Source: Muribaculaceae bacterium (GTDB taxonomy: Bacteria > Bacteroidota > Bacteroidia > Bacteroidales > Muribaculaceae). Taken from it: a DNA stretch of 64,000 bases. Positions 31,585 to 42,030 of the stretch are shown here, piece by piece. The notes below the pieces were generated by a model. That model made no database searches. It was not told where the DNA came from and saw only the letters and a list, made by a program, of their open reading frames with translations. The first letter of the stretch is position 1. The number at the start of each line of letters is the position of its first letter. The DNA is taken from NCBI GenBank assembly GCA_022510505.1, contig JAFLTL010000002.1:62001-126000 (forward strand), read 5' to 3'. The translations under genes and the position numbers were made by a program.

Positions 31585-32517
31585 CTATTTTAATCTTAAT
31601 AATTTTCTGAAAAGATTTTTAAATATGATTTTGTATGTCATTTTTTGAGATATAATATCATGACTATGTCTCACATCAAAAGTAGGATCGTAGAAAATCG
31701 ATTTTCTGTAGGTTTCCCACCAGAAATCGTGACCGTAGACATATATATCCCATGGTTTTGGGCCACCATAGTGCATTATACAGTTGCGGCCCTTTACATA
31801 CTCATCTATTTCTTCCCTATCTCCATAATATTTTGAAAGATCGGGGTCATTCTTAAAGTACATGTTAAAAAAGAAAGGCAAGATGCAATATTTACCAGGC
31901 AAAGAGAGAATTCGGTCGAAACCAACGGTATTCATAATATCCTGATCCTGGTAGGTGAATCTCTTTGAAGACAATTCAAGAATTTTTTGCCTTAAGTCGA
32001 CTTGCCTTTGTAACGAAGAGTTGATTAGGAGAAAGCCACTGTTATGGTATTTATCAAGATTTAGGCCAACGTGTTTACAATGGTCTCGTCCTCTTTTTAA
32101 TTTTCTTAATCTTACCGCCGGTACAGCTGCATAGAAATTGTCTTTAAGATCTGTGTTAAAAAGACTCTCTAAAGAACAATTGAAAATTACATCCACATCG
32201 CTATAAATCACCTTGTCATATTGAGGAAACATCCAGGGGATCAACAATCGGTAATAGGCTGTTGTGGAAATCCCCCGAATTACAAAACTTTTGGAGAATT
32301 CATCACCATGTTTCCTGAAGTTTAGATCATGACCTTTAAAATGACCAACTTGTTTGGATATCAATTCCTGATCAGTCTCGGTCACGTCACCGGAAATCAA
32401 TATGTTTATGTCATATTTGGCACCGTTGGCACTTTCCAGGAGGGACAAAATGCAAACTCCCGTTTGCATTATATAATTGTGATCGGTCGAAAAAAAGACA
32501 GGGATTCGTTCATTCAT
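31585..32517 (-). CDS. Glycosyltransferase family 8
   Basis: A 310-residue GT-A fold enzyme. It begins IPVFFSTDHNYIMQTGVCIL, then has the divalent-metal DxD motif in KVIYSDVDVIFNCSL (Asp-Val-Asp), the GT8 motif YHNSGFLLINSS and YQDQDIMN. HYGGPKPW near the C-terminus holds the conserved His-Tyr-Gly that binds the nucleotide. Family members transfer galactose or glucose to lipopolysaccharide cores or capsule chains. Its start codon overlaps the end of the deacetylase gene (ATGA), so the two are coupled. Confidence 0.93.
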   Translation of the reverse strand: MNERIPVFFSTDHNYIMQTGVCILSLLESANGAKYDINILISGDVTETDQELISKQVGHFKGHDLNFRKHGDEFSKSFVIRGISTTAYYRLLIPWMFPQYDKVIYSDVDVIFNCSLESLFNTDLKDNFYAAVPAVRLRKLKRGRDHCKHVGLNLDKYHNSGFLLINSSLQRQVDLRQKILELSSKRFTYQDQDIMNTVGFDRILSLPGKYCILPFFFNMYFKNDPDLSKYYGDREEIDEYVKGRNCIMHYGGPKPWDIYVYGHDFWWETYRKSIFYDPTFDVRHSHDIISQKMTYKIIFKNLFRKLLRLK

Positions 32518-33446
32518 TTTGCAGAATCATGATGAAGGGTGAAATACTCTTGTAGTGTTCTTCCCTGGTATCCCCTATTATGGACATTTTCAAAGATTCT
32601 TCTAATCTTCGAAAGAAATTCCCTAACATCTTTGTCGGTTCGACAATAAGGTGAACCACCGGGCATTAACTCAGAACTATGAATCATAAATTCTATATAA
32701 TCGGTCTGTGGCTCAGCTTCAATCATGTCGACTAAGGATTCAAGATCATTCAAAGATTGCATCGCAGGCCTCATCCAGATATTTCTCGGCAATCGTTCTC
32801 TACGGAACCTTTTGTACCAAGGACGATGAGATGGAACATCGGTCATTCGAACTGTCATCGGTACTTCAAATATTCCATCAATGTGGGACGGTTGAAGTGA
32901 TACATTCTTGTAATTGGAACCACCCATTGTTCTACCCTTGGAATGTTCCCAATTTATAAGTGGAGTATAGGAACAATCAATTCTTATTCCGAACTTATTT
33001 AAGATCGAAAAATAATCTTCATTCATAGCCCATCTACCGGCACGATGGGATAAAGGAGGCTGGTTATAACGCTCACAAAGTAGATTATAGATTATTCGAA
33101 ATTTATCCTCCATTATTTCCTTCGGATATTCAATCAAATAAGGTTGCCCCTTATATCTACCTTCAAGTCTATGGAACGGAGGATTGTTCCAAGCATGAAG
33201 ATGAAGTCCTATTTCACAATTACCGTTTGACAACCATTCGCGTGACTGATTCACAAACAAGTCACATTCAGCCATTTCATAATTGACAAGATAAACCGGT
33301 TTAAAATTGAATTGCTGACACATCACCTGAAAAGGTTCTATATATTCAGCATTTTTGACATTTATTTTCTTGCCATCATGATATCGCCAAAGATTATCTC
33401 CTTCAGTATCGACAGTTATTATGAATGATTTTGATTTGTTCTCCAT
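32514..33446 (-). CDS. Polysaccharide deacetylase-like protein
   Basis: A 310-residue protein. The ATG at 33446 (MENKSKSFIITVDTEGDNLW) is chosen because the -7 element at 33467 lies just upstream. The first motif VDTEGDN, with its Asp-Thr-Glu, corresponds to the TFDDG position of NodB-like deacetylases. EIGLHLHAWNNPP carries the H-x-H metal ligands, and LSHRAGRWAMNEDYF is a further conserved element. A late FMIHSSELMPGG carries the terminal His. This pattern is found in WalW-like deacetylases of lipopolysaccharide loci. It probably trims acetyl groups from a surface glycan built by its neighbours. Confidence 0.82.
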   Translation of the reverse strand: MENKSKSFIITVDTEGDNLWRYHDGKKINVKNAEYIEPFQVMCQQFNFKPVYLVNYEMAECDLFVNQSREWLSNGNCEIGLHLHAWNNPPFHRLEGRYKGQPYLIEYPKEIMEDKFRIIYNLLCERYNQPPLSHRAGRWAMNEDYFSILNKFGIRIDCSYTPLINWEHSKGRTMGGSNYKNVSLQPSHIDGIFEVPMTVRMTDVPSHRPWYKRFRRERLPRNIWMRPAMQSLNDLESLVDMIEAEPQTDYIEFMIHSSELMPGGSPYCRTDKDVREFLSKIRRIFENVHNRGYQGRTLQEYFTLHHDSAK

Positions 33447-33466
33447 TGCGACAAAAATCAACATTA

Positions 33467-33545
33467 CAAAGCTACCATAAAAAAAGGAAATATAGGAAAA
33501 TTTGATTAACGATTGGACTGATTCAATCAAAATATCATATCTTTG
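33467..33545. promoter_or_regulatory. Divergent promoter pair of the glycan cluster
   Basis: Minus strand TAGCTTTG at 33467-33474 serves the deacetylase gene (about 14 nt leader). Plus strand TATCTTTG at 33538-33545 serves the acyltransferase gene, with a TTGG 21 bp upstream as a weak -33. Confidence 0.5.
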
Positions 33546-33571
33546 ACAACAAATTCAGTAAATCAGTTAAG

Positions 33572-34423
33572 GTGGGATATCACATTATTCTTTTTTTACT
33601 TAAAATATTGGCCCTGTTACCTTTCGGAGTTCTATATTTAATCTCGGATGGAATCGCTTTTATTCTATATCATGTGATTCGGTACAGAAGAAATTCAGTA
33701 AGAAAAAATCTCGTCACTTCATTCCCGGAATTATCAATATCTCAGATAAAAAAAATTGAAAAATCCTATTATCGATTCATGTGTGATGTCATGGTCGAAA
33801 CAATCAAACTTCTTCACATCAGTGAAAAAAACTTATCATCACGAGTAACATTGGAAAATTGGGAAGAAGTGGATTCAACTGTCGCCAATGGTAATTCTGT
33901 AGTGATTTTTATGGGTCATTATGGTAACTGGGAGTGGGCCCAGGAAATGGGCCGTTACATGACCGACACTGTTTATCGCGGTTCTATCTATCACGAGATG
34001 AGATCTGAAATCTGGGAACGTTTATTCTGTAAAATAAGAAGTCGCTGGAACCTTACCATCTTACCTCAGAATAAGACTGTCAGAGCTCTGTTAGATAAAA
34101 AACATTTACCTTGGATATTTGCTTTCATAGCCGATCAAAGACCAAGAATGGACAATGAGCAGTATCACACTCGTTTTTTGAATCATGACACTCAGTTCAT
34201 TATCGGGCCCGAATCAATTGGAAGCCGGGTAAATGCCCGATATTATTATCTAGATATCAAGCGGCCCCGTAGGGGTTATTATAATTTAATCTTGAAGAAA
34301 CTTGAACCATCGGACTCTGAAGAAAAATATCCCTACACTGTTAGTTTCTGGAAAGAGTTTGAAAAAACAATCAGAAGAGATCCCTCACTCTGGCTGTGGA
34401 GTCATAACCGCTGGAGATTATAG
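33572..34423 (+). CDS. LpxL/HtrB-type lysophospholipid acyltransferase
   Basis: A 283-residue protein with a GTG start. An N-terminal membrane helix (ILFLLKILALLPFGVLYLIS) precedes the acyltransferase core. The catalytic H(x4)D/E motif is HYGNWEWA, followed by YRGSIYHEMRS and the PFFGxx-equivalent region ADQRPRMDN. The C-terminal WLWSHNRW is typical of the lipid A biosynthesis acyltransferase family. It adds a fatty acid to lipid A or a related lipid at the inner membrane. Here it lies in a glycan cluster rather than with other lpx genes, so a specialised acceptor is possible. Confidence 0.9.
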   Translation: MGYHIILFLLKILALLPFGVLYLISDGIAFILYHVIRYRRNSVRKNLVTSFPELSISQIKKIEKSYYRFMCDVMVETIKLLHISEKNLSSRVTLENWEEVDSTVANGNSVVIFMGHYGNWEWAQEMGRYMTDTVYRGSIYHEMRSEIWERLFCKIRSRWNLTILPQNKTVRALLDKKHLPWIFAFIADQRPRMDNEQYHTRFLNHDTQFIIGPESIGSRVNARYYYLDIKRPRRGYYNLILKKLEPSDSEEKYPYTVSFWKEFEKTIRRDPSLWLWSHNRWRL

Positions 34424-34434
34424 TCTATTGATTC

Positions 34435-35532
34435 ATGAAAATTCTCGTTACCGGGGCAGCCGGATTTATCGGTTCAGCAACTATTGGAAAACTGATAGAA
34501 CATTATGGTCACGATATAGAAATCGTTGGTCTTGATAATCTTAATGAATATTATTCTCCTGCTCTCAAAGTGGCACGTTTATTGTCACTTGGTTTCACTT
34601 CATCCGACTTTCGATCAGGTTCATCTCCTATAACGGCCGAAGAAATCGCCCATAACATTCTATTCACTTCCAAATGCAATGGAAAATTACATTTTATAAA
34701 AACTTCATTACAGGACTGGACCGAGATAGAACGTTTATTCAAGGAATTCAATTTCGATTATGTCATTCATTTAGGAGCTCAGGCCGGAGTAAGATATTCT
34801 ATAGACCATCCCAGGGAATATATAGAGAGCAATGTTACCGGTTTCCTAAACATTCTTGAAGGTTGTCGACATTATAAAGTCAAACATCTTGTCTATGCTT
34901 CATCTTCAAGTATTTATGGACTTAATCAGAAAATCCCGTTTTCTGAGAAAGATCCAACTTCCCATCCTGTAAGTCTATATGCTGCAACAAAGAAGTCTAA
35001 TGAACTGATGGCTCACTCCTACTCTTATTTATATGGACTTCCGGTTACAGGCCTCAGATTTTTTACAGTATATGGTCCTTGGGGTAGACCTGACATGTCT
35101 CCATTTCTTTTTATCGATGCCGTATTAAAGGGCAATACAATTAAAGTTTTCAACAATGGCGACATGTGGAGGGACTTCACTTATATTGATGACGTAACCG
35201 AAGGAATCGTCAGGGTTCTAACCAAAATTCCTGAAGGCAATCCTAACTGGAACGGGATGGTACCAAACCCGGCTGAGTCCACTGCCCCTTTCAGATTGTT
35301 CAACATCGGCAATTCAAAACCCATAAATCTCAAAGATTACATTGAGACGATTGAGAAATGTTGTGGATTAACCGCAAAAAAAGAATATCTACCCATGCAG
35401 TCAGGTGATGTTTACCAAACTTATGCCGACTCCTCGGCATTAGCCAATATTACAGAATTCCATCCTAATACACCTCTCAAAGAAGGAATTGCCAAAACAG
35501 TAGGATGGTATAAAAATTATTATAATCTATAG
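34435..35532 (+). CDS. NAD-dependent UDP-sugar epimerase (UDP-glucuronate 4-epimerase-like)
   Basis: A 365-residue short-chain-type epimerase. MKILVTGAAGFIGSATIGKL contains the NAD-binding GxxGxxG (residues 7-13). LDNLNEYYSPALKVARL is typical of CapI/LspL-type UDP-glucuronate 4-epimerases. The catalytic SSS and YxxxK motifs are YASSSSIYG and LYAATKKSNE (Tyr about 182, Lys about 186). RFFTVYGPWGRPDM confirms the subfamily. It interconverts UDP-glucuronate and UDP-galacturonate for glycan building. It starts 11 bp after the acyltransferase gene. Residues about 55-75 form a less conserved insert. Confidence 0.92.
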   Translation: MKILVTGAAGFIGSATIGKLIEHYGHDIEIVGLDNLNEYYSPALKVARLLSLGFTSSDFRSGSSPITAEEIAHNILFTSKCNGKLHFIKTSLQDWTEIERLFKEFNFDYVIHLGAQAGVRYSIDHPREYIESNVTGFLNILEGCRHYKVKHLVYASSSSIYGLNQKIPFSEKDPTSHPVSLYAATKKSNELMAHSYSYLYGLPVTGLRFFTVYGPWGRPDMSPFLFIDAVLKGNTIKVFNNGDMWRDFTYIDDVTEGIVRVLTKIPEGNPNWNGMVPNPAESTAPFRLFNIGNSKPINLKDYIETIEKCCGLTAKKEYLPMQSGDVYQTYADSSALANITEFHPNTPLKEGIAKTVGWYKNYYNL

Positions 35533-35592
35533 GACTTACAAAAATGAAAGAATCGGGAATATGATTAATTCGGATCCCGAATCTAGAATTGA

Positions 35593-36468
35593 TTATTCTT
35601 CATAAATGTCATTAAGATCAAACCTGTCGAAGTAGGACATGCCTCTTTCGTTGCCCGTTCTAACGCTTCCTTTGCTGTGTTTGGAAAGAAATTCTTCATA
35701 GGATTTCACTGCATAATGGTTAATCTTAATAACATCATGCTGAGGAATCCGGTCGCGGAATCCTTTCCGTAGAATCTTTCCATGTGAATCGGCCGACTTA
35801 CCACTTATTCGGGCTGCTTCATGGGCTCCTATCATAGAACTGACACAACGAGGGTTTACTATACTTTTGACATGCCGATTCACTCGAGTATCGGAAATCG
35901 AATGACGTTTAAACCTTCTCATCAAAGGTTCTCCGGTATTTGTTTTTGCTCCTGAACTGCCATAGCATAGCCAGTTAATCTCAACACTTGAGAATTTTTC
36001 CATTCCTTTCAGAAAATCCGGTATCGATTTGTCACGGACAGGTACAATAAATTCATCAAGATCTATAACAGCAAGCCATCGAGTTTCGAAACGATGACGG
36101 TTAAAACAATCGTCATATACAGCCAATTGCTGTCTGCTCCCGGGCCAATAGACATAGTCAACCAATCCGGAATCTATGTAGGGTTGAAGAACATCTTTAG
36201 TATTATCGGTACTCTCATTGTCATAAATATAGAACTTTTCAACACCCATTTTCTTGTGCCATTCAATCCATTCTTTAAAATAAGGTCCTTCGTTTTTTGC
36301 TATGGCACAAACTGAAAGATAATGCTGAGGAGTAGTTTTATTCTTACTTATTTGTCTTTTCAAATTAAATATATTGAACAAGCCGTATCGGAGAAGACCC
36401 CGCCAACGGTTCCTTGTCATCTTATGCGGTATAACCCCTGCAATTATTTCTGAGGCGATTTTATTCAT
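35593..36468 (-). CDS. Glycosyltransferase family 92-like
   Basis: A 291-residue protein. YLSVCAIAKNEGPYFKEWIE, WHKKMGVEKFYIYDNESTDN and WLAVIDLDEFIVP are the three signatures of the DUF23/GT92 group; DLDEF gives the metal-binding acid pair. KHSKGSVRTGNE near the end is also typical. Such proteins transfer sugars during surface-glycan assembly. It is transcribed alone, convergent with the epimerase gene, from a TAATTTTG element at 36489-36496. The 197 bp upstream (36469-36665) hold nothing else recognisable. Confidence 0.88.
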   Translation of the reverse strand: MNKIASEIIAGVIPHKMTRNRWRGLLRYGLFNIFNLKRQISKNKTTPQHYLSVCAIAKNEGPYFKEWIEWHKKMGVEKFYIYDNESTDNTKDVLQPYIDSGLVDYVYWPGSRQQLAVYDDCFNRHRFETRWLAVIDLDEFIVPVRDKSIPDFLKGMEKFSSVEINWLCYGSSGAKTNTGEPLMRRFKRHSISDTRVNRHVKSIVNPRCVSSMIGAHEAARISGKSADSHGKILRKGFRDRIPQHDVIKINHYAVKSYEEFLSKHSKGSVRTGNERGMSYFDRFDLNDIYEE

Positions 36469-36488
36469 GTCTATTCTGCTTTAATTTA

Positions 36489-36496
36489 CAAAATTA
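36489..36496 (-). promoter_or_regulatory. Candidate promoter of the GT92 gene
   Basis: Minus strand TAATTTTG matches TAnnTTTG 21 bp before the ATG at 36468. Confidence 0.45.
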
Positions 36497-36665
36497 ACAC
36501 ATCCATTTAAATTTATTATTTAAGTTTCAACAGTTATTTCTAATGAAATAAAGACTTAAAAATAACTGGGCTTATTACTTAAACGACAAAAAAATACGAA
36601 GAGGAATATCCGTAACCCCCAGGTTGAAACAGCACTTCTTCAATATTAATAAGAGACTTTGATAA

Positions 36666-37346
36666 TCAATTATTATCACATAAACGAAACTGTTCAAGAA
36701 GCCATTCACTTTGTTCCTGCAGGGTCATAGACGAGTTATCGAGGAGAATGGCATCGGGAGCCTGTCGCAACGGGCTGACAGTCCGGGTCTCGTCGAGGTG
36801 GTCACGCTCCTTAATATTTTCAAGAATCTCATCAAAGTCGACCTGCTCTCCTTTTTCAATCATTTCATTAAAACGCCGACGAGCTCGGGTTTCAGGAGAT
36901 GCGGTAACAAAAATTTTCAATTGTGCATCGGGAAATACTGTTGTACCGATGTCACGACCATCCATCACAATTCCACCCTCGGAACCAAGTTTCCTCTGGA
37001 GTTCCACCATAGAGTGACGAACTTCAGGAATCGCAGCTACCTGGGATACCACTGATGAGACTTTTAGCGAGCGGATATCGTCTTCAACGTCATGGTTGTT
37101 CAGGAATGTTCGCTGAGTGCCGGTGGGAGAAATCATGAAGTTGATGTGTATTTCGTCAAGACGGTCTATTATACCGTTTGTGTCAATTACAGACTCTTTG
37201 ATCAGTTTGTTTTGAAGTGCGAACAGGGCTACTGCCCGATACATAGCGCCTGAATCGATATAACGATAGCCGACAGCTTTAGCTAGGCTGCGAGCCATAG
37301 TGCTTTTCCCGGTTGACGAATAGCCGTCGATGGCAACTTTTATCAT
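36666..37346 (-). CDS. cmk: Cytidylate kinase
   Basis: A 226-residue CMP/dCMP kinase. The ATG at 37346 is chosen (MIKVAIDGYSSTGKSTMARS); a TTG two codons upstream is weaker. The P-loop is GYSSTGKS, CMP-binding residues lie in YIDSGAMYRAVAL, and VMDGRDIGTTVFPDA is the family hallmark with Arg and Asp. The lid region includes RARRRFNEM. It supplies CDP for nucleic acid and lipid synthesis. It begins two bases after the porQ stop codon, a pairing common in Bacteroidales. Confidence 0.97.
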   Translation of the reverse strand: MIKVAIDGYSSTGKSTMARSLAKAVGYRYIDSGAMYRAVALFALQNKLIKESVIDTNGIIDRLDEIHINFMISPTGTQRTFLNNHDVEDDIRSLKVSSVVSQVAAIPEVRHSMVELQRKLGSEGGIVMDGRDIGTTVFPDAQLKIFVTASPETRARRRFNEMIEKGEQVDFDEILENIKERDHLDETRTVSPLRQAPDAILLDNSSMTLQEQSEWLLEQFRLCDNN

Positions 37347-37348
37347 AG

Positions 37349-38311
37349 TCAATGGATTAGGTCGTAGAGTTTTAAACCGAAGTTAATCATGAATGTAGTG
37401 GCTCCGGTGTGGGGTTGAGCAAGAGCGAGGCCGATATTGAATCGGGAAGTACTGAGACCTGCTCCGACGGAGAAGCCCGAAAGTAGATTACGATGATAGG
37501 AACTCATGTCACTTCTCACTTTATAGTTATATCCCAAAGAGAGATAGAATTTCGATGACGGAACAAAATCGAAACCAAGAACAATGTGTTTCATAAATCC
37601 CTTGTAATTATCCTTCCATTTGAGGAGATTCCAGGCGGTGACTGAAAGTCGAATAGGAAGGTGTCCAAGACCTTTAGTAAATCCTATTCTCAAGTCGACG
37701 GGAAGTTTCTCGTTAATTTCCTCAAACTTCTTGATTTGTCCTCCGAGATTAGCACCGACGACCGATATTGAAAGGTCGTTGTTAGGATTATAGTAATTCA
37801 AGCCAAGATCGGTCGCTACTGCCCACGCCGTGTAATCGGCATAAGAACTGTAGAGAAACTTGACTGTTGCTCCTATTCTCCACCGGGAGAACAGGTCGTA
37901 GCTAAAGGTTCCGCTGAAAGAGATGTCTAAAGGAGAGAAATCTCCTATAACTTCGCCTGTAACATCGGTTTCCTGAATTGAACCGTAACCGAAATATTGG
38001 ATACCGGCGAGCCAAGCTCCATGATTACCTAAAGCTTGTCCATATTTTACACCGGCGAAATTACTGTCTCCTACATACCGCATATAATTCAAGTCGATCC
38101 AACCTCCCATTTCAGGTCCCAAAAGGGCCGGATTTTGGTCGGCGACTTCAAGATTGTCTTCAACGGTAGAAATATTTATACCACCTAACCCATAGATTCT
38201 GACAGACGAGGTAGTGTTCAGAAACTGATAAGCCTCGGTATCATCATCGGCATTCACAGGGACCAACCCTACAAATGCCAACAAAAGAATCATAAGAATC
38301 CGGTAGATCAT
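37349..38311 (-). CDS. porQ: Type IX secretion system PorQ-like outer-membrane protein
   Basis: A 320-residue protein. The ATG at 38311 starts a Sec signal peptide (MIYRILMILLLAFVGLVPVN). The mature N-terminus (YQFLNTTSSVRIYGLGGINI, then DQNPALLGPEM) is the PorQ/PorV-like barrel signature. Amphipathic strands continue to the end. PorQ cooperates with the PorU sortase to attach T9SS cargo to the cell surface. It is coupled to cmk. No other T9SS gene is in the window. Confidence 0.88.
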   Translation of the reverse strand: MIYRILMILLLAFVGLVPVNADDDTEAYQFLNTTSSVRIYGLGGINISTVEDNLEVADQNPALLGPEMGGWIDLNYMRYVGDSNFAGVKYGQALGNHGAWLAGIQYFGYGSIQETDVTGEVIGDFSPLDISFSGTFSYDLFSRWRIGATVKFLYSSYADYTAWAVATDLGLNYYNPNNDLSISVVGANLGGQIKKFEEINEKLPVDLRIGFTKGLGHLPIRLSVTAWNLLKWKDNYKGFMKHIVLGFDFVPSSKFYLSLGYNYKVRSDMSSYHRNLLSGFSVGAGLSTSRFNIGLALAQPHTGATTFMINFGLKLYDLIH

Positions 38312-38330
38312 GAAACAAAGATAAAAAAAA

Positions 38331-38354
38331 GAGGTCATGAAAAATCATGACCTC
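38331..38354 (-). terminator. Intrinsic terminator of the FKBP gene
   Basis: Perfect 10-bp arms GAGGTCATGA/TCATGACCTC (38331-38340 and 38345-38354) with a 4-nt loop. On the minus strand a run of eight T follows. It ends the transcript of the gene at 38376. Confidence 0.88.
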
Positions 38355-38375
38355 TATAAAACTTTTTCAAGAAAA

Positions 38376-39260
38376 TTATTCTGCAGGAATAACATCGACA
38401 ACTTCAACTTCGAAAATCAAGGTTGAGTTGGGGCCGATGCCAATTCGGGGAACACCCTTTTCTCCATAGGCAAGTTCGCCAGGGATATAAAGAGTGGCTT
38501 TTCCACCCTTACCGAGCATCAGAAGACCCTCGGTGAAACCTGAAATAAAGTTGCCTGCCGACATTTCGCGGGGAACGCCTTTAGTTTCGTCGAAGACATT
38601 ACCATCAATGGTCATACCCTTATAATTAAGTTTGATTCGGTCTTCACGAGTTACTTTGGGTTCTTCGCCCGGATTTTCGATAACATAGGCAAGACCTGAT
38701 TCAGAAACCATTACAGCAGGATTAGCAGCCTTCACGCTATCTACAAATGCCTGACCTGCTTTGCCGTTAGCCTCACCCTGAGCTGCGAGAGCCTTTTGAG
38801 CTTCCTGTTCGGCTATTTCCTGAGCCTTACGGCTATATTTCTGATATTCAATCATCATGTCTTGAGCACTGACACTATCGTTTTCAACAGTTTTCTTGAA
38901 ATAGCGAATGATCAGCTCGGGATCGGCCGGAATACCGTTGTTCTTCATTTGCATTACCTGTTGCATCAATTGCATACCGATATTGATACCGGTAAGATAG
39001 GACTGATCGGTAGTGTCGCTATAAAGGACAGTTTCCATACCACGGACAACCTTGCTCATGTCCAAAGCGGGTTGTTCGGGATTAACAAGAGCCTGCTGTT
39101 TAACTGATTCGCTAACTCGTGCACCCATGAAATTACCGAGTGCCATAGAAAGAGAATCACCGGCAAGTTTTGCCTCTTCAGAATAATTGTTCTTTTTCGA
39201 ACAGCTTGTAGCACCCATTACCAGAGCCGACAAGCACATTGCATAGACGATTTTTCTCAT
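38376..39260 (-). CDS. FKBP-type peptidyl-prolyl isomerase, lipoprotein
   Basis: A 294-residue lipoprotein with signal MRKIVYAMCLSALVMGATSC. The helical FkpA/Mip-type dimerisation region (about 25-175, Gln/Ala-rich) is followed by an FKBP domain (about 190-294). The FKBP domain holds IKLNYKGMTIDGNVFDETKG, FISGFTEGLLMLGKGGKATL and YIPGELAYGEKGVPRIGIGP. It assists folding of periplasmic or outer-membrane proteins. It is followed by a terminator and preceded by a second FKBP gene, probably from an old duplication. Confidence 0.95.
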   Translation of the reverse strand: MRKIVYAMCLSALVMGATSCSKKNNYSEEAKLAGDSLSMALGNFMGARVSESVKQQALVNPEQPALDMSKVVRGMETVLYSDTTDQSYLTGINIGMQLMQQVMQMKNNGIPADPELIIRYFKKTVENDSVSAQDMMIEYQKYSRKAQEIAEQEAQKALAAQGEANGKAGQAFVDSVKAANPAVMVSESGLAYVIENPGEEPKVTREDRIKLNYKGMTIDGNVFDETKGVPREMSAGNFISGFTEGLLMLGKGGKATLYIPGELAYGEKGVPRIGIGPNSTLIFEVEVVDVIPAE

Positions 39261-39295
39261 TTTATATAAAATATGTGATTTAATAAATATTTCTT

Positions 39296-39922
39296 TTAGA
39301 GTACTTTTAGAAGTTCAACATCGAAGATGAGAGTTGAATTTGGTCCGATTGTAGGTCCGGCGCCTTGAGGTCCATAGGCAAGGTTAGAAGGAATAAACAG
39401 GCGCCATTTTGCACCTTCTTTCATCAATTGCAGTGCCTCAACCCAACCCGGTATAACCTGGGTGACTCCGAAAGTAGCCGGAACACCACGCTCAACTGAA
39501 GAATCGAAGACAGTTCCGTCAATCAATTTACCGGTATAATGAACTTCGACTCTATCATCTCGACTTGGTGATTTACCGCTACCTTCCACAAGAACCTCAT
39601 ATTGAAGTCCGGTTGGAGTAGTCTTCACCTCGGCACGCTTTCCATTCTCTTTAAGGAAGGCCTCGCCAGCCTGTTTGTTTATTTCAGCCGACTTGGCAAG
39701 TTGTTCCTTTTGTTTTGCGTCAAGTTCAGTGAAAAATTTATTAATAATATCTTTTGCTTCGTTATAGGACATCTTTGGTTGGGAGCCATAGAAGACTGCA
39801 GCCACACCATCGGCAAAATCATTGACATTAATCTCCTGAATTCCAGAGTTTCGGAAATTATTACCCATACTCAATCCAAGAGCATAACTCAATTTGTCAA
39901 ATGCCTGATCATTGTTTTCCAT
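39296..39922 (-). CDS. FKBP-type peptidyl-prolyl isomerase (FklB/Mip-like, no signal)
   Basis: A 208-residue protein starting MENNDQAFDKLSYALGLSMG, so it lacks a signal peptide and is probably cytoplasmic. Residues about 1-100 form the Mip-type helical domain. The FKBP domain has VEVHYTGKLIDGTVFDSSVE, VIPGWVEALQLMKEGAKWRL and LAYGPQGAGPTIGPNSTLIF. It catalyses proline isomerisation. It lies 35 bp upstream of the lipoprotein FKBP gene and shares much of its sequence layout. Confidence 0.94.
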   Translation of the reverse strand: MENNDQAFDKLSYALGLSMGNNFRNSGIQEINVNDFADGVAAVFYGSQPKMSYNEAKDIINKFFTELDAKQKEQLAKSAEINKQAGEAFLKENGKRAEVKTTPTGLQYEVLVEGSGKSPSRDDRVEVHYTGKLIDGTVFDSSVERGVPATFGVTQVIPGWVEALQLMKEGAKWRLFIPSNLAYGPQGAGPTIGPNSTLIFDVELLKVL

Positions 39923-39966
39923 AATAATTTGAATTTAATGTTACTATACAATATAACAATTAAATG

Positions 39967-41769
<1,803 letters not shown>

Positions 41770-41842
41770 AAACAAAAGGGAATCTTTTTTACCTGATTGA
41801 CTTCCTACTAAGCCTTTAGTAACTAAGCTTAAAAAGCGGGTG

Positions 41843-41850
41843 CAAAGGTA
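41843..41850 (-). promoter_or_regulatory. Candidate promoter of typA
   Basis: Minus strand TACCTTTG followed by C matches TAnnTTTG. It predicts a leader of about 65 nt. The remaining gene-free bases to 42030 are AT-rich without clear structure. Confidence 0.5.
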
Positions 41851-42030
41851 ATTATTTTGCCATAAATCTCCAACAATTTCGACATAATAAATAACTCTAA
41901 GAAAGCAAGGTATTAAAAAGAGAATATTTTTTTTGACAGTCTAGAAAAAAAGGATTATTTTTGACAAAATCTGAATAATTGAAAATCAGTTCAGTTAAAA
42001 GAACTAATTAAACGCAAAACCGCTCGTCCC

